Below are positions 1 through 7,295 of a stretch of 20,680 bases of DNA, one piece after another. How positions within the stretch are numbered: position 1 is the stretch's first letter; each line of letters starts with the position of its first letter. A program made the position numbers and the translations under genes. Source of the DNA: a virus; the IMG/VR virus record IMGVR_UViG_3300023215_001336, positions 1 to 20,680 of that record. One strand, given 5' to 3'. The notes under the pieces were generated by a model. It did no database searches and had not been told where the DNA came from. It worked only from the letters and a program-made list of their open reading frames with translations.

Positions 1-2340
1 GACAGCTATCTCTATTCTCGGCACGCCAAAGAACGTAACGTCCAGATACGCAAGATCACGGAAGGCAAAGAGGACAAGGGTTCTGGCTGGACGGATGAGA
101 AGGCCGACGAAGTTATGGCTGGGTTCAGCGCGGAGAAGATCACCGCTCTTGAGAGCATCGCTGGCGACGTTGACATGATTATCCAGCGGTCGTTGCAGCG
201 CCGGATCGATGCCGGTCTATTAAGTCAGAAGGCCGCGAAGCAATGGCTCTCGACATATAAAAGCTACGTTCCTCTGCGCGGCTTCGCAGACGAAACTCTA
301 GGCGCTGACCACGTTGAGTCTAGCCGAATGAACACCGGCAGGGGATTCAGCATCAAGGGTGCCGAGTCACTGCGTGCGCTAGGTCGAGAATCAGAAGCCG
401 GTCCTATCCTCGCGAACGTGCTTATGAACGCCGACGAGGCAATCATTCGTGCCGAGAAGAACATAGTCATGCAGTCGTTCTTCAAAATGGCGCAGGCAAA
501 TCCAAACGATTCGTTCTGGGAGATCAGCAAGACGGAATACACCAAGGGCGTCAACAAGAGTACGGGGCTTGTCGAAGCGAAAGTCGATGCACGCTACACG
601 CTCCGCGACAACGTAATGTCGGTCAAGGTTGACGGCGAGCAGTACTACATCACGGTCCACCATGAGGGCGTCGCGCGCGGCATGAAGAACATGGGCGCAG
701 AGGATACCGGCAGGCTGACCCGCGCGCTCCAGACGGTGAACCGATATCTCGCGTTCGTGAATACAAGCGCCAACCCTGAGTTCATGTTCGGCAACTTCTT
801 CCGCGATGTCACTACCGCTGCTATCAACCTCTCGGAAGAAGAAACTGAGCATCTGCGAGTCAGCGTCATGCGTGATCTCAAGGCTGCTCTCAAGGGCGCG
901 TTCGGCGGCATCAAGGGCAAGCGCGACACCGAATGGCAGAGGCACTTCCATGAGTATGCCAAGGCCGGCGGCAAGACCGACTTCTTCGGCCTTGAGGATG
1001 CGCCGCATAAGATGAAGCGGCTTGAGAATATGATGGCGCAACTCGATCCGTCAAAACCGCTCAAGGTTAAGCGCGCTTTGAGAGCGGTGTTCGACATGAT
1101 CCAAGACCTCAACGGTGCCGTCGAGAACGCCGTCAGGCTGTCAACCTATGTGAACGCGCGCCGAACTGGTACGAGCGAGCAGAAAGCTGCGTACCTTGCT
1201 AAGAATCTGACGGTCAACTTCAATAGAAAAGGCGAGTGGTCGGCGGCTGCCGGCGCGCTCTATCTGTTCTATAACGCCAGTGTGCAGGGCAGCGTGCGGG
1301 TCATCCAGGCGCTCAAGAGCAAGAAAGTTCAGAAGGTCGTCGGGGGAGTGATCGCGACATCGTTCTTACTGGAGTTCGTCAATTCGGCGCTGTCACCAGA
1401 GGGCGACGATGGCGAGGATGAGTACGGCAAGATCACCGAGTATAATCTGGCTCATAATCTCATCATAATGAATCCGTGGGCAGACAAGGACAGCGACACG
1501 CCGTATGTAAAGATTCCTATGCCATATGGCTACAATGTATTTGCGGTTATCGGACGCAAGATGGCGGAAGTCGTTACCAACAAGACCGGAGTGATGGAAG
1601 CGTCGGGCGATATTGTCGCCGCCGTTGCTGGATCGTTCAACCCGATTGGCGCGGGTCACGATTTCCTGTCCACCATCACGCCGACATTCCTTCAACCGGC
1701 TGTCGAGCTTGCCACGAACTTGAACTACATGGGCAGCCCGATCATGCCGGAACAAAACCAATTTGGTCCTGAGAAGCCCGAAAGCCAGTTGGCGTTCAAG
1801 CGAGTCAGCAGCGTCAGCAAGTGGATTGCCGAAACGCTCAACGAGCTTACTGGTGAAATCCCCGGCGGCGGCGAAGTGTTCTCTGGAAAAATAGACTTCT
1901 CGCCGGAAATACTCGACCACGTTGCGGCGTTTATCACAGGCGGCGCCGGATCGTTCGCGTCGCGAGCGGTGGACGCGCCGCTCAAGCTAGCGAGCGGCGA
2001 AGCTGAGTGGAACGATGTCCCTATTGTACGGCGCTTCCTGGGCGGTCCAAACAATTATTACGACCAGACCAGATACCGCGAACTAAGCGTCATCATGGAG
2101 CAAGTCATGTTGGCACGGCGCACGTTTAAGGGCAGCGCACGCGCAGCATTGATGAGCGATATGGCAGTCGAAATATCCGTGCTTGGTAAGTTCGCGGCTA
2201 CTCGCGCGCGGCTTCGCAAGCTATATAAAATCAAGAAGCGGGCGTCGGGTGATCGGGTTAAAGCGATCGATAAAGCGATCAATGAAGCGGTCAGAAGATT
2301 CAACGGCGCCTACGCGGAGGCTGTAAAAAAGCAACAATAA
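1..2340 (+). CDS. Large polyvalent virion-associated phage protein, C-terminal part (LPD38-like), 5' end outside window
   Basis: The frame is open from base 1, so the gene begins upstream; the first ATG at 115 is internal. The visible 779 residues are the end of a very large phage protein of the type packaged in virions of podovirus-like phages and annotated as large polyvalent proteins. The stretch KSYVPLRGF (262-288) and the block from NFNRKGEW through YNASVQGSVRVIQAL (about 1216-1320) resemble the large polyvalent protein associated domain 38 as I know it. A hydrophobic segment (VVGGVIATSFLLEFV, about 1336-1380) could insert in a membrane during genome ejection. The C-terminus is highly basic and helical (RARLRKLYKIKKR). 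No enzymatic motif is visible in this part. The role as an internal or ejected virion protein is inferred from family and from position just before lysis genes; the N-terminal domains cannot be judged. Confidence 0.75.
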   Translation, partial: DSYLYSRHAKERNVQIRKITEGKEDKGSGWTDEKADEVMAGFSAEKITALESIAGDVDMIIQRSLQRRIDAGLLSQKAAKQWLSTYKSYVPLRGFADETLGADHVESSRMNTGRGFSIKGAESLRALGRESEAGPILANVLMNADEAIIRAEKNIVMQSFFKMAQANPNDSFWEISKTEYTKGVNKSTGLVEAKVDARYTLRDNVMSVKVDGEQYYITVHHEGVARGMKNMGAEDTGRLTRALQTVNRYLAFVNTSANPEFMFGNFFRDVTTAAINLSEEETEHLRVSVMRDLKAALKGAFGGIKGKRDTEWQRHFHEYAKAGGKTDFFGLEDAPHKMKRLENMMAQLDPSKPLKVKRALRAVFDMIQDLNGAVENAVRLSTYVNARRTGTSEQKAAYLAKNLTVNFNRKGEWSAAAGALYLFYNASVQGSVRVIQALKSKKVQKVVGGVIATSFLLEFVNSALSPEGDDGEDEYGKITEYNLAHNLIIMNPWADKDSDTPYVKIPMPYGYNVFAVIGRKMAEVVTNKTGVMEASGDIVAAVAGSFNPIGAGHDFLSTITPTFLQPAVELATNLNYMGSPIMPEQNQFGPEKPESQLAFKRVSSVSKWIAETLNELTGEIPGGGEVFSGKIDFSPEILDHVAAFITGGAGSFASRAVDAPLKLASGEAEWNDVPIVRRFLGGPNNYYDQTRYRELSVIMEQVMLARRTFKGSARAALMSDMAVEISVLGKFAATRARLRKLYKIKKRASGDRVKAIDKAINEAVRRFNGAYAEAVKKQQ

Positions 2341-2373
2341 TCCGCCTGTGCGGCGTTCGACGGGCGCTTAATC

Positions 2374-2402
2374 TTGCATACAACGTTTTGATATGCTAAT
2401 CG
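2374..2402 (+). promoter_or_regulatory. Possible promoter for the small secreted protein gene
   Basis: The 98-bp gap before the gene at 2439 contains TTGCAT (2374-2379), a 17-nt spacer and TAATCG (2397-2402). The -35 is good and the -10 weak; TATGCT at 2392-2397 is an alternative -10. A small CCGC-CTGT-GCGG hairpin at 2342-2353 follows the stop of the upstream gene and is too weak to call a terminator. Confidence 0.25.
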
Positions 2403-2438
2403 TACTTTATCTTTCTTAATCATAAGAAGGGGAATCCG

Positions 2439-2795
2439 ATGAATATCAAGGCAATTTTTCTATCTGTTGTTTTGTTGTTTTCTCTCCCGATCGGTGCCAA
2501 GGCAGCGCCGGGAGACATAGCGGAGGCCAATTGGGGATGCTTCACGGAAGGTTCGATTCTCGACATTGTTCACGCTGGCAAGTGGTCTGTGGAGATGGCT
2601 AGGAGCGCGCTTCGTGCCTTTCTGCAATCAGGGGAATGTATCATTATCCCACATATGGAGTTGGAACTCGGCAAGCTCGTCAAGGCAGCCAACACGACTG
2701 ACGGAATTATTGAAGTGTGGGAAGTATTCGGTCGAACTAACAGCCTCTTTATTGCCGTTAAAAAGATCGAAAGATTTGAAGAACTTTCTGTCTGA
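2439..2795 (+). CDS. Small secreted protein of unknown function
   Basis: This 118-residue protein has a clear N-terminal export signal: a short Lys-bearing n-region, a hydrophobic core (IFLSVVLLFSLPI) and a likely signal peptidase I site after AKA at residue 22. The mature part is about 96 residues with two cysteines (C34, C67) that could form a disulfide in the periplasm. The ATG is preceded by a strong Shine-Dalgarno sequence (AAGAAGGGG, 7-nt spacer), and the gap upstream could hold its own promoter. I do not recognise the family. Between a virion gene and the lysis region it could be an independently transcribed 'moron' gene expressed in the lysogen, or an envelope or exclusion factor; this is speculation from position and export signal only. 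Confidence 0.65.
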   Translation: MNIKAIFLSVVLLFSLPIGAKAAPGDIAEANWGCFTEGSILDIVHAGKWSVEMARSALRAFLQSGECIIIPHMELELGKLVKAANTTDGIIEVWEVFGRTNSLFIAVKKIERFEELSV

Positions 2796-2847
2796 TGGGG
2801 TTTGTGATGATTAATGACGTTCGATTAACAAAACTGAGTATTGTTAT

Positions 2848-4377
2848 TTGAACTGTCCAAAATGTTCTAGCAATAAACTATGGAAGCACGGCAAGACGCC
2901 ATCTGGAAAGCAGCGGTACACCTGTAAGGATTGCGGTCATAGGACGACGAATCCAAATCAAACTTCTGACGCCGTTGACAAGATCGACTTTCCTTCGCGC
3001 ATACCGAGGGCGAAGCGATATTTGATTACGTCGGCGCAGAACGCCACGCCGGTACACGGCGGCTTCTTCGCGGCGCTCAAGAGCTACGCAAAGGCCGTCG
3101 ATGCGGCGCTGATTGTCATCCCACTTCGCTATCGCAATCCCACAAGCCAGTGGACCGCAGAAAACGCGAGCCATGAGTGGTGGGATAAAGGGCTTGCCAA
3201 ATACCTGTACGACGGTCGGTTCAATCTGACGAAAAGCCTGACAATCCTGGCCGACATCAAGGTTCAACCCACGGCAACCTCGCCGCTCACTGGGCTGGAA
3301 AGCATAACGGGCAATCGATCGGGAATCCTTGGGCATCCTAAAATCCGGTTCGCGACCATCCCAACGCCGCAACACAAGCTGCCAAAGATCATGGTCAGCA
3401 CAGGGTCGGTGACGCAGCGAAATTACACCGACACCAAGGCCGGTAAAAAAGGCGAGTTTCATCACACTCTTGGCGCCGCGATGGTCGAGCTTAGTGAGGA
3501 CGGCGAATTTCACATCCGACAGATCATTGCAACAAGCGATGGATCGTTCATCGATCTCGACAGGATGGCGACGCCGGGTGGCGTGATTGATGCGCCGCCG
3601 GCAGAGGCTCTTGTCATGGGCGACACGCATGTGGACTTCGTTGATCCCGACGTTGTGGCCTGCACGTTCACGGACAAAGACAGCATGTGCGCCGTACTCA
3701 AGCCCAAGCGGCTCATCTGGCATGACCTGATCGACTTTTATTCGCGCAACCACCACCACAGAGGCGATCCTATCACCGCCGTCGTCAAGCACCAGAGCGG
3801 CATGGGCGACGTTAGAGGCGAGGTCGAGAGATCATGCGCCTTTGTCGATAAATACACTCCTCACGGCTGTGAGAGCGTCCTTGTGCCGTCGAATCATCCA
3901 GAGGCTATGTCGCGGTGGATCAAGGAAACTGATTGGCGTAGCGATCCTGAGAATGCTGAATTTTATCTGGAGACGGCCCTAGCGATGGTTCTATCAGCGC
4001 GTATGACGGATCATGGCTCCAAATCAATTGATCCATTTTCGTATTGGGCAAAAAAGCTCATCAAGTGCGACGCAATAATTCTCAAGCGTGACGCCAGCTA
4101 TAGCGTCAAGGGCATCGAGTGCGGGATGCACGGCGACAGGGGCGCCAACGGAGCGAGGGGCAATATCAAGTCGTTTGCCCGCATGGGACCGCGCTCTATC
4201 GTCGGCCATACGCATAGTCCTGGCATCATCGAGGGCTGCTACCAAGTCGGCACATCAACGCGGCTGCGCCTCGATTACAACTCCGGTCCCTCAAGCTGGC
4301 TGCAAACGCATTGCGTCGTTTACGCGAACGGCAAGCGCAGCCTCATCAACATCGTAAACGGGAGATACCGAGCATGA
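2848..4377 (+). CDS. Zinc-ribbon / calcineurin-like metallophosphoesterase fusion protein
   Basis: The predicted 509-residue protein begins at a TTG; an in-frame TGA at 2815-2817 and the lack of an ATG leave few alternatives, and no good Shine-Dalgarno is seen. Residues 1-30 form an InsA/IS1-like zinc ribbon (C3, C6, C26, C29, with GKQRYTCKDCG). From about residue 255 the order of motifs fits the calcineurin-like phosphoesterase fold: GDTH (258-261), WHD (291-293), SNHPE (348-352, the usual GNHE position) and GHTH (453-456), i.e. two-metal binding residues in the expected order. Residues 50-250 are unassigned. A nuclease or phosphodiesterase acting on nucleic acid brought by the zinc ribbon is the most reasonable reading. 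Phage T5 A1-type proteins with a metallophosphatase fold are a possible functional parallel, which I cannot verify. It overlaps the next gene by ATGA. Confidence 0.7.
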   Translation: MNCPKCSSNKLWKHGKTPSGKQRYTCKDCGHRTTNPNQTSDAVDKIDFPSRIPRAKRYLITSAQNATPVHGGFFAALKSYAKAVDAALIVIPLRYRNPTSQWTAENASHEWWDKGLAKYLYDGRFNLTKSLTILADIKVQPTATSPLTGLESITGNRSGILGHPKIRFATIPTPQHKLPKIMVSTGSVTQRNYTDTKAGKKGEFHHTLGAAMVELSEDGEFHIRQIIATSDGSFIDLDRMATPGGVIDAPPAEALVMGDTHVDFVDPDVVACTFTDKDSMCAVLKPKRLIWHDLIDFYSRNHHHRGDPITAVVKHQSGMGDVRGEVERSCAFVDKYTPHGCESVLVPSNHPEAMSRWIKETDWRSDPENAEFYLETALAMVLSARMTDHGSKSIDPFSYWAKKLIKCDAIILKRDASYSVKGIECGMHGDRGANGARGNIKSFARMGPRSIVGHTHSPGIIEGCYQVGTSTRLRLDYNSGPSSWLQTHCVVYANGKRSLINIVNGRYRA

Positions 4378-4901
4378 TTATGGCAATCATCGGTCTGCTG
4401 GCGCCGTTCTTGCCGGATGTCCTCGGCATGTTCAGAGCCAGCCAGGACCACAAGCAAGAGCTTGAGATGCTGGAGCTTCGTCATCGCATGGCGAAGGACG
4501 AGTTCGGCTGGCGCATCGAGGAAGTCAACGTCAAGGCCGACATCGCGGAAATGCGCGCGATCCGCAAGCCTCATGCTTCATATGGCATCCAGCTTCTCGA
4601 CAAGGCGCAGCAGTCGGATGGCGTGATTTGGAAGTGGGCGATCAACTGCGTATTCCTGATGTTTGCGGTTCTTGATTGGGCTATCAGTTCCGTGCGCCCT
4701 GGTGTGACGTATTGGATATTCGGCCTCTATGCCGCCATTAAGACGGCGACGATCTGGCGCCTATTCGAGATTACCGAATCAATGACCGACGCCATCCTTA
4801 ATGACCGAGTGTGGACGACGTTCGATCAGGAACTTCTGATGCTGGTCGTATCGTTCTGGTTTGGTCAGCGACTCCGAGCGCGGGCGATCAAGGGTGGATG
4901 A
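4374..4901 (+). CDS. Holin-like three-helix membrane protein
   Basis: The 175-residue protein starts at the ATG of an ATGA overlap with the upstream stop codon and has GGGAG about nine bases before it; an in-frame upstream start at 4311 would overlap far more and is not needed. A hydrophobic N-terminus (IIGLLAPFLPDVLGMF) is followed by a charged helical, possibly coiled-coil stretch (about 22-80), then hydrophobic segments at about 84-104, 108-126 (after the SVRPGVTYW motif) and 152-165, with a basic C-terminus (RLRARAIKGG). The RPxxTYW motif and the layout match the phage '3TM holin' type often found beside endolysins. The neighbouring GH24 lysozyme supports a role in forming membrane lesions that release or activate it. 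No Rz/Rz1 spanin pair is visible nearby. Confidence 0.65.
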   Translation: MIMAIIGLLAPFLPDVLGMFRASQDHKQELEMLELRHRMAKDEFGWRIEEVNVKADIAEMRAIRKPHASYGIQLLDKAQQSDGVIWKWAINCVFLMFAVLDWAISSVRPGVTYWIFGLYAAIKTATIWRLFEITESMTDAILNDRVWTTFDQELLMLVVSFWFGQRLRARAIKGG

Positions 4902-5343
4902 GGTTCTCGACATCGCTAGTGAATTAGCGAGAGACTTTGAGGGCTTGAGCCTCGACCCTTACTACGACCCTGTAGGCTATCCAACGATCGGATACGGACA
5001 TCTGTTGTGTAAAAAATCGTGGGATATTTTGTCGCAATGGAAAAGTGTATCAAAAAACGATGCCATAATTTTACTCCAAGACGATATGCAAATTGCATAT
5101 AACTCCGTTCAGCGCCTCATCACAGTCGATCTCAACGACAACCAGCAGGCCGCTTTAGTTGATTTCGCGTTCAATTGTGGTGGCGGCAACCTCCAGGCAT
5201 CGACTCTTCGCCGCGTAATAAATCGCGGCGCGCTGCATGAGGCGCCGCGTCAGTTCAAGCGGTGGGTCTACGCTAATGGCATCAGCCTACGCGGCCTTGT
5301 TCGTCGCCGCGCCGCCGAAGCGGAACTGTTTGTATCTGGATAG
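4894..5343 (+). CDS. Endolysin, GH24 (T4/P22-type) lysozyme
   Basis: This enzyme hydrolyses the MurNAc-GlcNAc bond of peptidoglycan. The GH24 catalytic triad is complete with exact spacing: E16-8-D25-5-T31 in the region EGLSLDPYYDPVGYPTIGYG, followed by H at the expected place. DNQQAALVDFAFNCGGGNL and LRGLVRRRAAEAELF are the typical downstream lysozyme landmarks. I chose the GTG at 4894 (149 aa), which overlaps the stop of the holin gene and puts the catalytic Glu at the normal distance from the N-terminus; a TTG at 4861 would give 160 aa with an unnatural N-terminus. There is no signal peptide or SAR segment, so the enzyme should be cytoplasmic and holin-dependent. Confidence 0.93.
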   Translation: MDEVLDIASELARDFEGLSLDPYYDPVGYPTIGYGHLLCKKSWDILSQWKSVSKNDAIILLQDDMQIAYNSVQRLITVDLNDNQQAALVDFAFNCGGGNLQASTLRRVINRGALHEAPRQFKRWVYANGISLRGLVRRRAAEAELFVSG

Positions 5344-5522
5344 AGGTTCAATTGAACACGCCGAGCCTCTAAAACCCGCAGTCTATATAGTGAGGCTGTT
5401 GTCCGGCAAGGATGACATGTTCACCATCCATGGTAGATCAATAGGGGTCAATACGCTCTATGTTGTGGCATCGGGGCCATAGATAGTCACGAAAACCGAT
5501 ATTTGTGTTCAATTGAACCTCT
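5342..5522. repeat. Paired 18-bp inverted repeats flanking the lysis/integrase junction; candidate attP or Int/Xis binding region
   Basis: AGAGGTTCAATTGAACAC (5342-5359) is repeated as its exact reverse complement at 5505-5522, separated by 145 bp. Each copy contains the 12-bp perfect palindrome GTTCAATTGAAC, so each arm could also bind a dimer on its own. The element fills the non-coding stretch between the lysozyme and the convergent integrase stop at 5549, the usual place for a phage attachment site. No tRNA 3' end is recognisable, so the core crossover cannot be located from this window alone. Confidence 0.6.
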
Positions 5523-5548
5523 CACGGTAAAAAATAGGGGATCACCGT

Positions 5549-6517
5549 CTACAATTCCAGCGCGGACGCTGCTCCCGCTAGATGCTCTGGACTGTACTTG
5601 GCATAGACCCGCTCAGTTATGCGGCTGTCTGAATGACCTAAGAACTGCGCGATCTCGGACATCATAGAGCCGCCTTCCGCCATCCAGCACGCCGCGCTGT
5701 GGCGCAGAACGTATGGTGTAACTCCCTTGAGACCGGCGCGCTGTGCGGCGTTCCTAATACCCGTTCGCACGGTCATCAAACGATTCCCTCCATACTCTAT
5801 AACATACGGAGACAGGGCCGCTTCCTTGGCTTCTATCAGAGCATCCCTGACGGAATTTGTCATCGGTACGGTGGCGCGTCCTTTTCTGAATTGTCCATCA
5901 CCTCCGTTCGCGAGCCTGATCCTGTTCGCCTCAAAGTCAACCCTGCTCCAGGTCAGGTCAAGGATTGCAGCCGGTCGAGCGGCTGTCGAGATTGCCAGGA
6001 TAAGCCATAGTTTCATGTGCGGCGCCTTCGCGCCATCGAGCAGCCTCATAAACTCTGGCTTCGTCAAATGACGCTCTTTCGGCGGTGTGCCTGGAAGCAT
6101 CTCAATACGCGCTAAATGGCGATTGTCGTGCCAGTTCAAAGCGGCCTTGAGCATCCTGAGTTCTTTGTTGATTGTGTTGTTACCAACGCCGGTAGAGTGG
6201 CGGTGGTCGTGGTATTCTCGCGACTTCGCAACATTCACTTGATCCGGCCTCAAGCTGGCGAACGTGCTTTTTAAGACGCGCCAGCATTCGCACAAGCGCC
6301 TGTGATCTGTGACCCTATTGAGTTTTTCTGCTAGATACGCCTCGATGATCTCGCCGCAGGTATCCCTTGGGCCTCGCTCACGTTCGATCGCGTCAGCTAG
6401 GGCTTGTTCTGCAAGCGCACGATCCGCAGTCCCGAAGGACCGCCGAATCGGCTTTCCGTTTTCGCGCCAGTAGGCACACCACTTCCCTCGGTACAACCTG
6501 AGTTCTGGCTGTTGCAT
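5549..6517 (-). CDS. int: Tyrosine-type site-specific integrase
   Basis: A 322-residue tyrosine recombinase that would join phage and host attachment sites. The N-terminal arm-binding-like segment (RLYRGKWCAYWRENGKPIRRSFGT) and a SAM-like core-binding domain (about 50-135) are followed by the catalytic domain. Visible active-site residues are R181 (TAARPAAILDL), a probable hairpin Lys K212 (RKGRATVPM), R272 in YVLRHSA, H295 (LGHSD) and the nucleophile Y305 (ERVYAKYSP). The first position of the HxxR box is Tyr (Y269) instead of His, a substitution tolerated in some members of the family. The gene's 5' end overlaps the excisionase-like gene by 121 bp, and its 3' end faces the lysozyme across the inverted-repeat region, the normal layout for int/attP. 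Confidence 0.93.
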   Translation of the reverse strand: MQQPELRLYRGKWCAYWRENGKPIRRSFGTADRALAEQALADAIERERGPRDTCGEIIEAYLAEKLNRVTDHRRLCECWRVLKSTFASLRPDQVNVAKSREYHDHRHSTGVGNNTINKELRMLKAALNWHDNRHLARIEMLPGTPPKERHLTKPEFMRLLDGAKAPHMKLWLILAISTAARPAAILDLTWSRVDFEANRIRLANGGDGQFRKGRATVPMTNSVRDALIEAKEAALSPYVIEYGGNRLMTVRTGIRNAAQRAGLKGVTPYVLRHSAACWMAEGGSMMSEIAQFLGHSDSRITERVYAKYSPEHLAGAASALEL

Positions 6518-6696
6518 GACGGGTTTTCTATCCTCTCGATTGCGTCGGGCGAGAAACGTATCAAATGCCCAATTCTAAAGCAAGACACTGTTCCTTTTGA
6601 GACCATGCGTTTGATGCTGGATTCGGAGCAATCCCATCGTTCAGCGAGAGACGCGATTGTGTAGGGTTTCATGCCTGTAACGCGGATCATTTCCAT
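6397..6696 (-). CDS. Excisionase-like winged HTH DNA-binding protein
   Basis: This 99-residue protein begins with a MerR/excisionase-type helix-turn-helix: TIASLAERWDCSESSIKRMV, then a wing-like FRIGHLIRFSPDAIERI, the classical HTH_17 pattern. It lies directly upstream of, and overlaps by 121 bp, the integrase, so it is probably the recombination directionality factor that bends attP DNA and promotes excision; some relatives instead act as regulators. The last ~40 residues are low-complexity and encoded by the frame overlapping int. The start ATG overlaps the stop of the upstream small membrane protein gene (GCATGGAAATGA), implying translational coupling; ATG at 6672 is an alternative start. 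Confidence 0.72.
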   Translation of the reverse strand: MEMIRVTGMKPYTIASLAERWDCSESSIKRMVSKGTVSCFRIGHLIRFSPDAIERIENPSCNSQNSGCTEGSGVPTGAKTESRFGGPSGLRIVRLQNKP

Positions 6697-6842
6697 GCCG
6701 CCACGAAATCGGCTCGGACATCGGCCCAGGTGTCAGCGATCGAGATGAGACCGCCGATGATGATCAGCAGCACACAATATGGTCCTGCGAGCAGGACCAT
6801 GACGCAGCGGCGAATCCACAACGGGTTGATTTTGGAGATCAT
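6687..6842 (-). CDS. Small membrane protein, 51 aa
   Basis: A short gene with a strong Shine-Dalgarno (GAGGA, 8-nt spacer) before ATG at 6842. The product starts MISKINPLWIRRC and carries one hydrophobic stretch (VMVLLAGPYCVLLIIIGGLI) flanked by Arg residues at the N-side, then an acidic/aromatic tail ending FVAAWK. One inner-membrane helix with the N-terminus inside is predicted by the positive-inside rule. It precedes and overlaps the excisionase-like gene. Function unknown; small membrane proteins in this position may affect superinfection or lysis timing, but nothing in the sequence decides this. Confidence 0.6.
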   Translation of the reverse strand: MISKINPLWIRRCVMVLLAGPYCVLLIIIGGLISIADTWADVRADFVAAWK

Positions 6843-6884
6843 GCTTTCATTCCTCAAATCAGTCGAGAGAGGATCGTGCCATTG

Positions 6885-7166
6885 CTAGATGATGCGCTCC
6901 GGTCCACGACCCTCTCTCTCGCCCTTTTTATGCGGTGGCAAGGGGGCAACCCTTTCTGTTTCCCGCAAGGCGTAAGCTGTCCGTCTCACTAGACGCCGCT
7001 CTCGCTCTATAGCGTCAGTGAGGTCCATTCCGTTGTCATCGAAGCGGCGCCCATTTAGATTCTTGCGCCACAACTCTTCTGGATATTCCGCGAAACTGGG
7101 CCAGCCGTCTTTGCGCGGCTTACCCATGAAACCTTGAGATGCCATCACCTTATTATCCTCAGACAT
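6885..7166 (-). CDS. Unknown small phage protein, basic C-terminus
   Basis: I do not recognise this protein of about 93 residues. It contains GKPRKDGWPSFAEYPEELWRKNLNGRRF, then a highly charged C-terminus (DAIERERRLVRRTAYALRE... and PPHKKGEREGRGPERII). The frame is open further to a TTG at 7211, but MSEDNK from ATG 7166 or MASQGF from ATG 7145 are more plausible; the latter has AAGGTG and GAGGAT just before it. It is the first gene after a probable promoter at 7255-7289 and so may head the small-membrane/xis/int transcript. Confidence 0.5.
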   Translation of the reverse strand: MSEDNKVMASQGFMGKPRKDGWPSFAEYPEELWRKNLNGRRFDDNGMDLTDAIERERRLVRRTAYALRETERVAPLPPHKKGEREGRGPERII

Positions 7167-7201
7167 TATTGGAGAGACGGCCCGCTCGACCCGCTCGACA
7201 G

Positions 7202-7237
7202 GGTGAGGCAACCCAACGGGGAGTAGACCGCCTCACC
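7202..7237 (-). other. Leader hairpin upstream of the 6885-7166 gene
   Basis: GGTGAGGC (7202-7209) and GCCTCACC (7230-7237) form a perfect 8-bp stem with a 20-nt loop in the leader of the gene at 6885-7166. There is no U-run directly after it on the minus strand, so it looks more like a leader structure or attenuating hairpin than an intrinsic terminator. A tandem CCGCTCGAC duplication lies just downstream at about 7182-7199. Confidence 0.35.
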
Positions 7238-7254
7238 AATAACGCCTCGAAAAC

Positions 7255-7289
7255 ATAATACACATTGGATTGAAAACATCAACATTATA
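7255..7289 (-). promoter_or_regulatory. Probable promoter for the unknown gene / xis / int transcript
   Basis: On the minus strand TTGATG (7282-7277), a 16-nt spacer and TATTAT (7260-7255) give a reasonable sigma70-like promoter. A consensus TATAAT (7289-7284) just upstream could be a second -10, with TTGCAA (7314-7309) at a long 19-nt spacing. The stretch 7212-7295 is AT-rich and otherwise non-coding. Confidence 0.4.
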
Positions 7290-7295
7290 TCGAAT

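Noticed and set aside
391-1041. Long minus-strand open frame (216 codons) opposite the virion protein
   Set aside because: It lies wholly antisense to a well-supported gene, has no family features and no independent RBS; GC-rich antisense frames of this length are expected.
2848-2940. InsA-like zinc ribbon as part of an IS1-type insertion sequence
   Set aside because: No transposase catalytic domain, terminal inverted repeats or target duplication; the ribbon is fused in frame to a phosphoesterase-like protein.
2878-3792. Minus-strand open frame of 304 codons opposite the zinc-ribbon/phosphoesterase gene
   Set aside because: The plus strand has metal-binding motifs in the correct order; the minus frame translates to Arg-rich sequence without motifs.
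5344-5370. GGTTCAATT in the inverted repeat as a tRNA T-loop fragment (tRNA attachment site)
   Set aside because: The flanks do not form a T-arm stem, and the sequence is a palindrome without acceptor-stem pairing or CCA.
5237-5482. ORF overlapping the lysozyme end and running into the inverted-repeat region, possible spanin
   Set aside because: No signal peptide, lipobox or membrane helix, and the overlapping part is simply an alternative frame of the lysozyme gene.
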